Source of the DNA: Coprobacter fastidiosus
GTDB taxonomy: Bacteria; Bacteroidota; Bacteroidia; Bacteroidales; Coprobacteraceae
Direction of reading: 5' to 3'
Assembly: GCF_030296935.1 (NCBI RefSeq)
Contig: NZ_AP028032.1
Coordinates: 2,046,001 to 2,110,000 of the forward strand
Length of the DNA stretch: 64,000 bases
Positions 1-8,768 of this stretch are shown here, in pieces (positions within the stretch are counted from its first letter, which is position 1; the number at the start of each line of letters is the position of its first letter). Both the position numbers and the translations under genes were made by a program. The notes below the pieces were generated by a model. That model did not search any database, was not told the origin of the DNA, and was given only the letters and a program-made list of their open reading frames with translations.

Positions 1-892
1 AATTCATCCAAGGCTTTCCGGTCAACGGATGCGGATACTCGATAACATCCCCTACGGCATACACACTCTCGTCCGAAGTCCGGAGAAATTTATCAACGAC
101 AATTCCTCCCCGTTCCCCGATTTTTAACCCGGCACTAACAGCCAACGAATTATTCGGACGAACTCCGATAGACAGAATTACCATATCGGTATCTATGACC
201 CGCCCGCTTTTAAAATTCACTTTTAATCCGGAAGCAGTTCGTTCAAAAGAGATTACACTCTCATTCAACAACAAATCCACACCTTTTTGACGCAAATGTT
301 CGTGTATTATAGCCGCAGTCGAATAATCGACCGGAGTCATTACCTGATTTGCCATTTCGATGACAGAAACACGTATATTATTATGCCAAAGATTCTCCGC
401 CATTTCCAACCCGATAAATCCGCCACCGACAACAACCGCCTTCTTCACGTCTCGAGTCTGGAGAAATTTCTTAATGTCATCGGTATCATCGACATTACGC
501 AAAGTGAATATACCCTCCGAATCGATTCCCGGAAGAGGAGGACGTACGGGTATTGCTCCCGGAGACAAAAGCAGCTTATCGTAAGATTCGGCATACTCTT
601 CTCCTTTACCGTTACGCACCAGGACTCTCTTCTGACCGAGATCTACAGAAATGACCTCCGATTCTGTCCTGACATCCAAATTAAACCGTTTTCCGAATAT
701 TTCAGGGGTCTGCACAAATAATTTTTCTCTATCCTGTATTATGCCACCGATATAGTAAGGCAATCCGCAATTGGCATAAGATATATACTTACCTTTTTCA
801 AACAATATAATCTCAGCCTGTTCATCATTCCGTCTAAGCCGAGCCGCTGCTGTCGCTCCACCGGCGACTCCTCCTACAATTAAATATTTCAT
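1..892 (-). CDS. CoA-disulfide reductase / NADH oxidase family flavoprotein (3' part outside window)
   Basis: FAD/NAD(P)H-dependent disulfide oxidoreductase; the first 297 residues are visible and the frame stays open to base 1. It begins with a Rossmann FAD-binding motif (VGGVAGGATAAARLRR, about residues 6-21). The redox-active Cys is residue 42 in NCGLPYY, the position used by CoA-disulfide reductases and Nox enzymes. A second NAD-binding glycine motif (VVVGGGFIGLE) lies near residue 155, and a YAVGDV motif is close to the cut end. In Bacteroidales this family often carries C-terminal rhodanese and DsrE/TusA domains, but those would lie outside the window. The start is the ATG at 892, which follows a clear promoter. 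Family certain; exact substrate (CoA disulfide, persulfide or O2) not decidable. Confidence 0.85.
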   Translation of the reverse strand, partial: MKYLIVGGVAGGATAAARLRRNDEQAEIILFEKGKYISYANCGLPYYIGGIIQDREKLFVQTPEIFGKRFNLDVRTESEVISVDLGQKRVLVRNGKGEEYAESYDKLLLSPGAIPVRPPLPGIDSEGIFTLRNVDDTDDIKKFLQTRDVKKAVVVGGGFIGLEMAENLWHNNIRVSVIEMANQVMTPVDYSTAAIIHEHLRQKGVDLLLNESVISFERTASGLKVNFKSGRVIDTDMVILSIGVRPNNSLAVSAGLKIGERGGIVVDKFLRTSDESVYAVGDVIEYPHPLTGKPWMN

Positions 893-920
893 ATTATCTC
901 TATTTATTTCTTACAAAAAT

Positions 921-937
921 ATTTTCCAAAAGAAAAT
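921..937. promoter_or_regulatory. Palindrome at the predicted start site (operator candidate)
   Basis: ATTTTC-CAAAA-GAAAAT is a perfect 6-bp inverted repeat covering the predicted transcription start of the flavoprotein gene. With the related palindrome at 974-990 it brackets the promoter, the arrangement expected of a repressor site. The regulator is unknown. Confidence 0.45.
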
Positions 938-944
938 AATATTG

Positions 945-975
945 CAAAGATAGATATATTTTTCAATAAAACAAA
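945..975 (-). promoter_or_regulatory. Bacteroidetes promoter of the flavoprotein gene
   Basis: On the minus strand a -33 TTTG (975-972) is followed after 19 bases by the -7 element TATCTTTG (952-945). This is a full match to the Bacteroidetes housekeeping consensus. Transcription would start near 938, about 45 bases before the ATG. Confidence 0.7.
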
Positions 976-990
976 TTTCCATTGGAAAAT
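974..990. promoter_or_regulatory. Palindrome at the -33 element (operator candidate)
   Basis: TTTCCA-T-TGGAAA (976-988) is a perfect 6-bp inverted repeat lying directly upstream of the -33 TTTG; its flanks overlap that element. Its half-site resembles that of the palindrome at 921-937 (TTTTCC/GGAAAA-like). Confidence 0.45.
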
Positions 991-1033
991 ATTTAATTCA
1001 TAAGATAAATACAAGATTATAAAAATAAAAATC

Positions 1034-1067
1034 CCTCATGCCACTTTCTGCTCAAAACTACATGAGG
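1034..1067 (-). terminator. Intrinsic terminator after the DUF3109 gene
   Basis: CCTCATG (1034-1040) pairs with CATGAGG (1061-1067) across a 20-base loop. On the minus strand the hairpin is followed by a T-rich stretch. It lies 24 bases after the stop codon. Confidence 0.6.
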
Positions 1068-1090
1068 TTATTTCATAAAAAATCAAAATA

Positions 1091-1675
1091 TCACTTTCCC
1101 TTTTTCTGCCTTTCATATTCGGCAACAGTCAGGCACAACTCATCATACCATTCCTGACCGAATCTGCGAATTAAAGGTTCTCGAAGAAACTGATATACTT
1201 TCACCCCCTCTTTTCTACCTAAAACTTCAGCAGCCTTGCAAATTTTCCATCGGCTATAATTCACTGCCGTAAAAGTATCATAAGCCGTCAGACGTATAGG
1301 ATAAAGGTGGCAAGATATCGGTTTATAAAAATCGGTCTTCCCTTCCCGATAAGCCTTTTCTATGGCACAATGGCACATGCCTCCCGGCTCATAACAGGTA
1401 AATACACAGTCTTTCCCATTGACAATAGAGGTAACCAAATCTCCTTCTTCGTCGATATAAGCAACTCCTTGTTCTTCTATTACCCGATGAGCAGCAGGAG
1501 TCAAGTCATTCCATACCACCGGTAATACTTCTTTTAATTTTCTCCGCTCTTCTTCATCGATCGGAGCTCCGGCATCACCCTCAATGCAACAAGCACCCCG
1601 GCAAGCTTCCAGATCGCAGATAAATTCTTTCTCGACTACATCAAAACTAACCAACGTATCTTGTATCTGCAACAT
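1091..1675 (-). CDS. DUF3109 family protein
   Basis: A 194-residue cytoplasmic protein of the DUF3109 family (related to the YkgJ-type cysteine-cluster proteins). Visible family marks are a cysteine cluster near residues 20-31 (CDLEACRGACC) and later cysteines in CVFTCYEPGGMCHCAIE (about 88-104) and KPISCHLYPIR (about 118-128), suggesting metal binding. No signal peptide or membrane segment. It follows gpmI but a hairpin separates the two, so co-transcription is uncertain. Function unknown; found throughout the Bacteroidetes. Confidence 0.85.
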   Translation of the reverse strand: MLQIQDTLVSFDVVEKEFICDLEACRGACCIEGDAGAPIDEEERRKLKEVLPVVWNDLTPAAHRVIEEQGVAYIDEEGDLVTSIVNGKDCVFTCYEPGGMCHCAIEKAYREGKTDFYKPISCHLYPIRLTAYDTFTAVNYSRWKICKAAEVLGRKEGVKVYQFLREPLIRRFGQEWYDELCLTVAEYERQKKGK

Positions 1676-1695
1676 AAATTTTTCTTACTAAAAGA

Positions 1696-1729
1696 CAATG
1701 GATAACAGGGACATTCCTATTATCCATTG
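1696..1729 (-). terminator. Hairpin between gpmI and the DUF3109 gene
   Basis: CAATGGATAA (1696-1705) and TTATCCATTG (1720-1729) form a 10-bp stem, extended by an inner AGG/CCT. On the minus strand it is followed by a short TTTTAG stretch, so it is probably a gpmI terminator or attenuator. Confidence 0.5.
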
Positions 1730-1757
1730 CATATAAAATTACGAACCTTCAAATTTT

Positions 1758-3275
1758 TTAATCGTTAATCAAGCACTTACCCGTCATTTCGGCAGGAGGA
1801 ACAATTCCCAAAATATGACAAATCGAAGGAGCTACATCTGCCAAAATTCCGTTTTCCACTTTCGCAGACTTGTTTTCCGTCACATATACAAACGGAACAG
1901 GATTCAAGGAATGTGCCGTATTCGGTGTGCCATCACTATTCAAAGCATGGTCTGCATTTCCATGATCAGCAATAATAATAGCTTCATATCCGTTTGCCTT
2001 AGCTGCTTCGATAGCGTCTTTTACACAAGCATCTACGGCAACGACAGCTTTCTCGATAGCTTCATATACTCCGGTATGTCCTACCATATCGCCATTTGCA
2101 TAATTCACGACGATAAAATCATACTTATCTTCATTTATTGCTGCTACGAGTTTATCTTTTACTTCGTAAACACTCATCTCCGGTTTTAAATCGTAAGTAG
2201 CAACTTTCGGCGAAGGTACTAAAATGCGGTCCTCGTTATCGAACGGAGTTTCACGCCCTCCGTTAAAGAAGAATGTTACGTGTGCATATTTTTCCGTTTC
2301 GGCAATATGAAGCTGCTTCAGTCCCTTCGAAGCTAAAAATTCGCCTAATGTATTTACTACATTTTCTTTATCGAACAAGATATGTACGCCCTTGAAAGAT
2401 GCGTCATACGGAGTCATACAATAGTATTGCAGATTAGGAATCGTATGCATCCCGAATTCCGGCATATCCTGTTGAGTAAGAACAACGGTCAACTCTTTTG
2501 CCCGGTCATTCCGATAATTGAAAAATATAACCACATCTCCCTCTTTGATCGTCCCGTCAAAATTCGCATTGACAATCGGCTTAACAAACTCATCGGTTAC
2601 TCCCTCATCATAAGATTCTTGCATAGCTTTCACCATACAATCGGCCTTTTTACCTACTCCGTTTACCAATAAGTCATAAGCCTCTTTAACACGTTCCCAG
2701 CGTTTATCCCGGTCCATAGCATAATAACGTCCGATAATAGACGCTATTTTTCCGGCACTCTTTTCACAATGAGCATAGAGTTGTTTTATAAAGCCTTCAC
2801 CGCTTTTCGGATCGGTATCCCTGCCATCCATAAAACAATGAATAAATACATTCTCGAGATTATATTCTTTGGCTATATCACAAAGTTTAAAAAGATGATC
2901 GAGAGAACTATGTACTCCTCCATCAGAAGTCAATCCCATAAAATGGATATTCTTCCCTTTTTCTTTTGCATATGAAAAAGCAGAAATAATTTCAGGATTT
3001 TTCAAAATACTATTATCTGCACAAGCTCTATTGATCTTTACCAAATCTTGATATACGACACGTCCCGCGCCGATATTAAGATGACCGACTTCCGAATTTC
3101 CCATTTGTCCATCGGGCAAACCTACATTTTCACCGGAAGCCTGCAATTGGGAATTAGGATAAGTCGCCAATAAATAGTCCCAATAAGGTGTCGGAGTATT
3201 GAAAATAACATCATCTTTCGCATGATCGCCGATACCCCAGCCATCCAAAATCATAAGAAACGCCTTCTTTTTCAT
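1758..3275 (-). CDS. gpmI: 2,3-bisphosphoglycerate-independent phosphoglycerate mutase
   Basis: Interconverts 3- and 2-phosphoglycerate in glycolysis and gluconeogenesis. The 505-residue length is normal for the family. It belongs to the alkaline-phosphatase fold: metal-binding LDGWGIG at residues 10-16 (Asp11), the phosphorylated serine in GNSEVGH (Ser61), a second metal cluster in ADHGNADH in the C-terminal third and [12 protein letters not shown] just before it. No cofactor-dependent Gpm is seen in the window. The ATG at 3275 is preceded by a TACCTTTG -7 element. Confidence 0.97.
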   Translation of the reverse strand: MKKKAFLMILDGWGIGDHAKDDVIFNTPTPYWDYLLATYPNSQLQASGENVGLPDGQMGNSEVGHLNIGAGRVVYQDLVKINRACADNSILKNPEIISAFSYAKEKGKNIHFMGLTSDGGVHSSLDHLFKLCDIAKEYNLENVFIHCFMDGRDTDPKSGEGFIKQLYAHCEKSAGKIASIIGRYYAMDRDKRWERVKEAYDLLVNGVGKKADCMVKAMQESYDEGVTDEFVKPIVNANFDGTIKEGDVVIFFNYRNDRAKELTVVLTQQDMPEFGMHTIPNLQYYCMTPYDASFKGVHILFDKENVVNTLGEFLASKGLKQLHIAETEKYAHVTFFFNGGRETPFDNEDRILVPSPKVATYDLKPEMSVYEVKDKLVAAINEDKYDFIVVNYANGDMVGHTGVYEAIEKAVVAVDACVKDAIEAAKANGYEAIIIADHGNADHALNSDGTPNTAHSLNPVPFVYVTENKSAKVENGILADVAPSICHILGIVPPAEMTGKCLIND

Positions 3276-3319
3276 TGTGTATCTGTTTTATAATTATAAC
3301 CTGTTTTCTGAATGCGACG

Positions 3320-3327
3320 CAAAGGTA
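3320..3327 (-). promoter_or_regulatory. -7 element of gpmI
   Basis: Minus-strand TACCTTTG matches TAnnTTTG about 45 bases upstream of the gpmI ATG. No convincing -33 TTTG at 19-21 bases. The remainder of 3328-3480 is AT-rich with no gene visible. Confidence 0.5.
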
Positions 3328-3481
3328 CGAAAAACGAAAATATTTTTATACACAGAAAATTGTTATATGTTATTATTCCTGCTTAAAATTTTATCTAAAA
3401 ACGGGACAAAAATAATTTTATGAAGATTTTGAATTACTCAGAAATCCTCAATTTTGCTCAAACCACGACTAATACAAAATA

Positions 3482-3512
3482 AAAACCGCCTCGTATTTCC
3501 GAAGCGGTTTTT
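3482..3512 (-). terminator. rplS terminator
   Basis: AAACCGC and GCGGTTT pair in an imperfect 10-bp stem with an 8-11 base loop, followed on the minus strand by a T-run. It lies 23 bases after the rplS stop codon. Confidence 0.8.
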
Positions 3513-3534
3513 ATATAGCCTTTCTTGAGAATAA

Positions 3535-3882
3535 TTACACTCTCTTTTCTTTGATTCTGGCTTTCTTTCCGGTAAGCGCACGCAAATAATACAATTTAGC
3601 ACGACGCACTTTACCGATTTTATTTACAGTAATACTGTCGATAAACGGAGATTCGATCGGGAAAATTCTTTCCACTCCCACATTCTCAGACATTTTGCGA
3701 ACTGTAAAACGCTTTTTATCACCGTGTCCTGAGATACGGATAACAACGCCACGATACAACTGTATACGTTCTTTGTTACCTTCTTTGATACGGTATGCTA
3801 CGGTAATCGTATCCCCGCTCTTGAATTTCGGGTGTTGTTTTCCGGTAGCAAATGCCTCTTCTGCAACTTTAATCAGATCCAT
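3535..3882 (-). CDS. rplS: 50S ribosomal protein L19
   Basis: L19 sits at the interface of the 30S and 50S subunits. The 115-residue protein has the typical L19 core: FKSGDTITV near residue 20, the [10 protein letters not shown] strand (about 40-49), the [14 protein letters not shown] segment and the C-terminal RRAKLYYLR motif. Here it stands alone between two terminators rather than in the rpsP-rimM-trmD-rplS operon of Proteobacteria. Own promoter at 3966-3997. Confidence 0.97.
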   Translation of the reverse strand: MDLIKVAEEAFATGKQHPKFKSGDTITVAYRIKEGNKERIQLYRGVVIRISGHGDKKRFTVRKMSENVGVERIFPIESPFIDSITVNKIGKVRRAKLYYLRALTGKKARIKEKRV

Positions 3883-3965
3883 TTTTAATAGCTATTTAAA
3901 ATGTTTGTATTGAAACGTAATGTAACAGGGTACTCTTCTCCTGCCAGAGATTACGAAAAGCGGTG

Positions 3966-3997
3966 CAAAGTAACAATTTATTTGCCAGATAACCAAA
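3966..3997 (-). promoter_or_regulatory. Probable rplS promoter
   Basis: Minus strand: TTTG (3997-3994), 20 bases, then TTACTTTG (3973-3966), one mismatch from TAnnTTTG. Start site about 85 bases before the rplS ATG. Confidence 0.45.
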
Positions 3998-4053
3998 TCA
4001 AAGGGATTTTTTTTGCAAACGGAAATACCGAACGAGCAAACTTCCTTAACAAC

Positions 4054-4111
4054 AAATAAACGTTAATAACGGTATTGGGTTTCACAGCCCCGATAAAGTT
4101 TGTTATTTTCG
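4054..4111 (+). promoter_or_regulatory. Promoter region of the 5'-nucleotidase operon with a shared 15-base element
   Basis: The stretch AAATAAACGTTAATA (4054-4068) is followed 26 bases later by AAAGTTTGTT (4095-4104) running into the probable -7 element TATTTTCG (4104-4111); TTTC at 4080-4083 is the best -33. The same two blocks occur at 18169-18226 before an unrelated gene with nearly the same spacing. Confidence 0.5.
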
Positions 4112-4153
4112 CAATGAAAGTCATCAGAATAAAACAAAAGGAACAATAAAATC

Positions 4154-4996
4154 ATGCGAACAAAAATTCTATCCGCTTTCTTTTTTTTGAGCTTCATCAC
4201 GTTGACATTACAGGCGGAAACTAAAAAAATTGTATTTATACACACAAATGACACTCATAGTCAGATAGAGCCGACATCAAAATCAGCTTCTAAAGACCCG
4301 GACATGGGAGGAATTTTAAGAAGAAAGGCTCTTATAGATAGTGTTCGTAATGTCGAAAAAAACGTTTTTTTAGTCGATGCCGGAGATTGCGTTCAAGGTA
4401 CCCCTTATTTTAATTTTTTCAAAGGGAAAACCGAGATAGAACTGATGAACGCTTTAGGCTATGAAATAGGGACGATAGGAAATCACGAATTCGACAACGG
4501 AATAGAAGCCCTCGCACAAATGTACTCTCTTGCAAAATTCGATATTATAAATACAAATTACGACGTCAGCAAAACAGCTCTGGCTTCTAAAATAAAACCT
4601 TACGTCATCAAAGAAATAGATGGCATTACGGTCGGTTTTATAGGGTTAGGGGTAAATCCGGAAAGTCTTATCGAAGCCAAAAACTTTAAAGGCATCATCT
4701 TCCATGATCCTATCGAGACAGCCAATAAAGTAGCGGCACAATTAAAAGAAAAAGGGGTAAACGTCATTGTCATCTTGTCACATATAGGTTTTGAAGAGCC
4801 GGGAAACGTGCCTGATGACATCAAATTAGCAGAACAAAGCGAAAATATAGATGTTATTATCGGCGGACATACGCATACTTTATTGCCTGTGGCCAAAAAA
4901 GTAAAAAATAAATTAGGAAAAGATGTTATTATCGGGCAAACCGGCAAAAGCGGTCTGAACGTCGGAATCATAGAGTTAACCGTTGAAAAAGAATAA
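4154..4996 (+). CDS. Secreted metallophosphoesterase (5'-nucleotidase N-terminal half)
   Basis: A 280-residue exported phosphoesterase equivalent to the catalytic N-terminal domain of UshA-type 5'-nucleotidases. A Sec signal peptide covers about residues 1-21 (ends LTLQA). Metal-binding motifs of the calcineurin-like fold are visible: HTNDTHS (about 29-35), DAGDCVQG, GNHEFDNG (GNHE motif), an ILSHIG segment and GGHTHT. The protein stops before the substrate-binding C-terminal domain, which is encoded by the next gene 9 bases downstream. The two probably act as a two-subunit nucleotide or UDP-sugar phosphatase in the periplasm. Confidence 0.9.
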   Translation: MRTKILSAFFFLSFITLTLQAETKKIVFIHTNDTHSQIEPTSKSASKDPDMGGILRRKALIDSVRNVEKNVFLVDAGDCVQGTPYFNFFKGKTEIELMNALGYEIGTIGNHEFDNGIEALAQMYSLAKFDIINTNYDVSKTALASKIKPYVIKEIDGITVGFIGLGVNPESLIEAKNFKGIIFHDPIETANKVAAQLKEKGVNVIVILSHIGFEEPGNVPDDIKLAEQSENIDVIIGGHTHTLLPVAKKVKNKLGKDVIIGQTGKSGLNVGIIELTVEKE

Positions 4997-5005
4997 AAAG
5001 AATTT

Positions 5006-5767
5006 ATGAATACATTGAAATATATTATCGTCGGAGTCGTTTTATACACTATCACAGCTTGTACTGCGACTCATTATACAGTCATAGAAAGCAAAGGATA
5101 TACCATTCCCGTAACAGAAAGGCTCGATGCTTCCCCCGATGCGTCAGTTGCCGAAATTATAAATATTTACAAAACAAAAGTCGACAGTATCACATCCCGT
5201 GTAATCGGACAATCGGAAATAGCAATGGACGTAGAACGTCCTCAGAGCTGTCTGTCGAATTTCACTTCCGATTTGTTAGTGGAAACTGCAGAAAAAAATA
5301 CCGGAAAGAAATGTGATTTCGGAGTCATGAATATAGGCGGAATACGCACATCTTTACCTGAAGGAGATATTACGGTCGGAAATATATTCAGTATTTTCCC
5401 GTTCGAAAACAGCATTTCCGTAATTACTCTGAAAGGAAAAGATGTAAAAGATCTTTTTGATATCATAGCCCGTCGCGGAGGTGAAGGAGTAAGCAAACAG
5501 GTAGAAGTAAAAATCGGGAAAGACGGGAAAGCATACGGACTAAAAATCAACGGAGAAAAAATCGATGATTCCCGATTATATACAATAGCTACAATCGATT
5601 ACATAGCCAATGGCAACGATGAACTGATCCCGTTTAAAAATTCAGTGTCACGCACCGATTTGGATTTGCGGTTGAGAGACGTCATGTTGCAATATATAGC
5701 AGACAAAACGGCTAAAGGAGAAAAACTGAAAGCCTCGTTAGACAACAGGCTCATTCAAGAAAAATAA
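5006..5767 (+). CDS. Lipoprotein, 5'-nucleotidase C-terminal domain
   Basis: A 253-residue protein equivalent to the C-terminal substrate-binding domain of UshA-type 5'-nucleotidases (QSCLSNFTSDLLVETA, then MNIGGIRTSLPEGDITVGNIFSIFPFEN). The N-terminus has a lipobox (TITAC, Cys19), predicting an acylated, membrane-anchored protein, whereas the catalytic half upstream has an ordinary signal peptide. Spacing of 9 bases supports translational coupling. It carries no metallophosphatase motifs and must depend on a partner for catalysis. Confidence 0.9.
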   Translation: MNTLKYIIVGVVLYTITACTATHYTVIESKGYTIPVTERLDASPDASVAEIINIYKTKVDSITSRVIGQSEIAMDVERPQSCLSNFTSDLLVETAEKNTGKKCDFGVMNIGGIRTSLPEGDITVGNIFSIFPFENSISVITLKGKDVKDLFDIIARRGGEGVSKQVEVKIGKDGKAYGLKINGEKIDDSRLYTIATIDYIANGNDELIPFKNSVSRTDLDLRLRDVMLQYIADKTAKGEKLKASLDNRLIQEK

Positions 5768-5780
5768 AAAAAACAAATCA

Positions 5781-8762
5781 ATGAAAGACCGAATATTGCC
5801 AATTCTTTTTATATTGTTTTTTATACTTCCCGTACAAGCAAAACGGGAACCTGATCTTTATAAAAAAGCAGATTCCCAAAGAATGGAGCATTGGGTAGAT
5901 TCGGTTTTCGACTCAATGAGCGTAAAAGAACGTATCGGGCAACTTTTTGTGTTGGCAGTCGATGTCAACACATCCGCAAAGAACAAAGAACTGATACGCA
6001 AATATGTTGAAGAATACAAAGTTGGAGGTCTGTTATTTACAAGCGGGGATGTACAAAAACAAGCGGAATTAACCAATTACGCCCAATCTCTAGCAAAAAT
6101 TCCGCTCATGATCACGATGGACGGTGAGTGGGGACTTGCCATGCGGTTAAAGAATACGACAAAATTCCCGATCAATATGACATTGGGAGCAATCCGCAAC
6201 GACAGCCTTATTTATGCTTACGGCAAAGAAATGGGACGTCAATGTCGCAGAATGGGAATACAAGTAAACTTCGCTCCGGTACTCGATGTCAATACCAATC
6301 CGCAGAATCCGGTAATCGGAAGGCGATCATTCGGTGAAAATCCGGAACAGGTAGCCCGTAAAGCAATCGCATACGCCAAAGGTCTCGAAAGCGAAGGGAT
6401 CATGGCTGTCGGAAAACATTTTCCCGGGCACGGCGATACGTCCGAAGATTCTCACCACACACTTCCGGTCGTCAATCACAGCAAAATACATCTTGAAAAA
6501 AACGAACTATTGCCTTTTAAACATTATATCGATGCCGGATTATCCGGAATGATGACCGGACATCTGCTTATTCCGGCATTAGACAGTACGACAGAGTTAC
6601 CGGCCTCTCTTTCTCCGGTTATCGTCGATACCTTATTACAACAAAAACTCAGATTCCGGGGATTGACTTTTACTGACGCTTTAGAAATGAAAGGAGCATC
6701 GTCTTATCCCGATCAAGCTCTTACCGCATTGTTAGCCGGAAATGACATATTGTTAAAACCGATTATTCCGGGAACTCAAATCGAACGGTTAGAAAAAGCG
6801 TTGGAAAATAATGAAATATCTCACCAGATAATTGAGGAGAAATGTCTTAAAGTATTGCGTTACAAATATATACTCAGATTGAACCAATACCGACCGATCA
6901 AAACGGAAAACCTTATCGAAGAGCTTAACAATCCTAATGCCGAACGAATCACTCGCCAGCTCTTCGCCCGTTCAGTGACTCTATTAGAAAATAAGAATAA
7001 TACGATCCCTTTTTCAGATCTCGAAAAACGGACATTCGGAGCTGTCTCGGTAGGTGTGAAAGCTAAAACCTCTTTCCAAAACATGCTTCAAAATTATGCA
7101 GAGGTCACCCCTTCACTACTATATGCAGGTATGAAACCGGCATTAACCAACGAAACAATTCAGCAACTATCAAAATATAATACGATAATCATCGGCATAT
7201 ATTCTGAAAAAAAGGAAAATATCGAACTCGTAAAACGAGCTTGCAAAGGGAAACGCCCTATCCTTGTCTTTTTCGTATCTCCTTATACTTTAAATGCATA
7301 TAAAGACATATTACCCGATGCAGAAGCCGTAATAATGGCTTACGAAAGCACTCCGTTAGCTCAAGAATATGCAGCCGAACTATTATTCGGAGGTATAGAA
7401 GCAAAAGGTAAATTGCCGGTTAACATACAGGGTTTATATGCTATGGGAGAAGGCTTGAAAACTCCGATAACCCGCTTAGGATATGCCACTCCTGAAGAAG
7501 CCGGAATGGACAGCCGTATCTTACAAAAAATCGATACCATAATAAAAGAAGGTATTCAACAAAAAGCTTTTCCCGGATGCCAAATTCTAGTTGCCAGAAA
7601 AGGGAAGATCGTTTATGACCGTACTTTCGGTTATTTCGATTACGCCCATACCCATCCGGTAAGGTCCGAAGATGTTTATGATGTCGCATCGATAACCAAA
7701 GCAATCGCAACAATCCCGGCAATCATGTTGTTAAACGATAAAAACCAAATCAACATCAACAGCGGAATCAGCCGTTATATTCCGGAAATCCGGAAAACAT
7801 TCTCTCCGAACATTACAATTCGCAAAGTCCTGTTCCACGAAACCGGATTACCTTCGGGTATTCCTATCGCAAAGCTGCTGACAGATACTCTTCCGGGTAA
7901 AGCCCCCCTATATAAAGGTAGCCGAGACATCAATTACCGGATTCAGGTTGAGAAAAAATTATTCGCCCATAAAGACAGCAAACTTCGTCCGGACTTATTC
8001 TCTTCGGTCAAAGAAAAAGATTTTACTATCCCTATCGCTGAAAATTTATTTGCATCTCCGGCATTAAAGGATACTATTCTAAATGCTATCTACCAAATAA
8101 AACCGTTCGAAAATAAGAAATACCGATATAGCGATCTCAATTTCGTCCTGCTTCAGAAAGCGGTGGAAAACATTACAGGAGAAAGTATTGATAAATATTT
8201 GATGACAAACTTTTTTGCACCTTTAGGAGCCAACAGAACCACTTTCCGACCATTATTGAAAATAAACAGATCAGAAATCGCACCCACCGAAAACGAGGAG
8301 TTTTTACGAAAACAGATTATGATCGGATATCCTCATGACGAACTGGCTTGTTTTCTTGGAGGTGTAAGTGGAAATGCGGGATTGTTTTCCAATTCGACCG
8401 ATATGGCAAAAATACTGCAAATGATGCTCAACAAAGGAGTTTACGGCGGCAAACGTATCTTAACTGAAAATTCGGTTAAACTTTTTACTCAAACCAAAAG
8501 TCCCAATAGCCGAAGAGGATTGGGCTTCGACAAGCCGGATATGCAAAACACGAAAAAAAGCCCGACCTGCGAAGAAGCTCCGGAATGTGTTTATGGACAT
8601 ACAGGTTATACGGGAACAGCATTTTGGGTTGATCCGGAAAATGATTTGATTTTTATATTTTTAAGCAATCGGGTCTATGCTCATCGTTGGAATACGGCTC
8701 TAATGTCCCTGAATATTCGTCCTCGCATACAATCGGTCATATATCAGTCCATAAAAGATTAA
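5781..8762 (+). CDS. GH3 beta-N-acetylhexosaminidase fused to a serine beta-lactamase-like domain
   Basis: A 993-residue exported two-enzyme fusion. Signal peptide 1-20. Residues about 40-370 form a NagZ-like GH3 domain with KHFPGHGDTSEDSHHTLP (about 211-228, which supplies the Asp-His dyad) and FTDALEMKG, whose Asp (about 299) is the likely nucleophile. A GH3 C-terminal domain follows (about 390-560). Residues about 580-980 are a class C beta-lactamase/PBP-like domain with SITK (Ser about 637), YSD in place of YxN (about 782) and HTG (about 942). It probably acts on cell-wall muropeptides. It lies 13 bases after the nucleotidase lipoprotein gene and 6 before the thioredoxin-like gene. Substrate is inference. 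Confidence 0.93.
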   Translation: MKDRILPILFILFFILPVQAKREPDLYKKADSQRMEHWVDSVFDSMSVKERIGQLFVLAVDVNTSAKNKELIRKYVEEYKVGGLLFTSGDVQKQAELTNYAQSLAKIPLMITMDGEWGLAMRLKNTTKFPINMTLGAIRNDSLIYAYGKEMGRQCRRMGIQVNFAPVLDVNTNPQNPVIGRRSFGENPEQVARKAIAYAKGLESEGIMAVGKHFPGHGDTSEDSHHTLPVVNHSKIHLEKNELLPFKHYIDAGLSGMMTGHLLIPALDSTTELPASLSPVIVDTLLQQKLRFRGLTFTDALEMKGASSYPDQALTALLAGNDILLKPIIPGTQIERLEKALENNEISHQIIEEKCLKVLRYKYILRLNQYRPIKTENLIEELNNPNAERITRQLFARSVTLLENKNNTIPFSDLEKRTFGAVSVGVKAKTSFQNMLQNYAEVTPSLLYAGMKPALTNETIQQLSKYNTIIIGIYSEKKENIELVKRACKGKRPILVFFVSPYTLNAYKDILPDAEAVIMAYESTPLAQEYAAELLFGGIEAKGKLPVNIQGLYAMGEGLKTPITRLGYATPEEAGMDSRILQKIDTIIKEGIQQKAFPGCQILVARKGKIVYDRTFGYFDYAHTHPVRSEDVYDVASITKAIATIPAIMLLNDKNQININSGISRYIPEIRKTFSPNITIRKVLFHETGLPSGIPIAKLLTDTLPGKAPLYKGSRDINYRIQVEKKLFAHKDSKLRPDLFSSVKEKDFTIPIAENLFASPALKDTILNAIYQIKPFENKKYRYSDLNFVLLQKAVENITGESIDKYLMTNFFAPLGANRTTFRPLLKINRSEIAPTENEEFLRKQIMIGYPHDELACFLGGVSGNAGLFSNSTDMAKILQMMLNKGVYGGKRILTENSVKLFTQTKSPNSRRGLGFDKPDMQNTKKSPTCEEAPECVYGHTGYTGTAFWVDPENDLIFIFLSNRVYAHRWNTALMSLNIRPRIQSVIYQSIKD

Positions 8763-8768
8763 CAGGAT

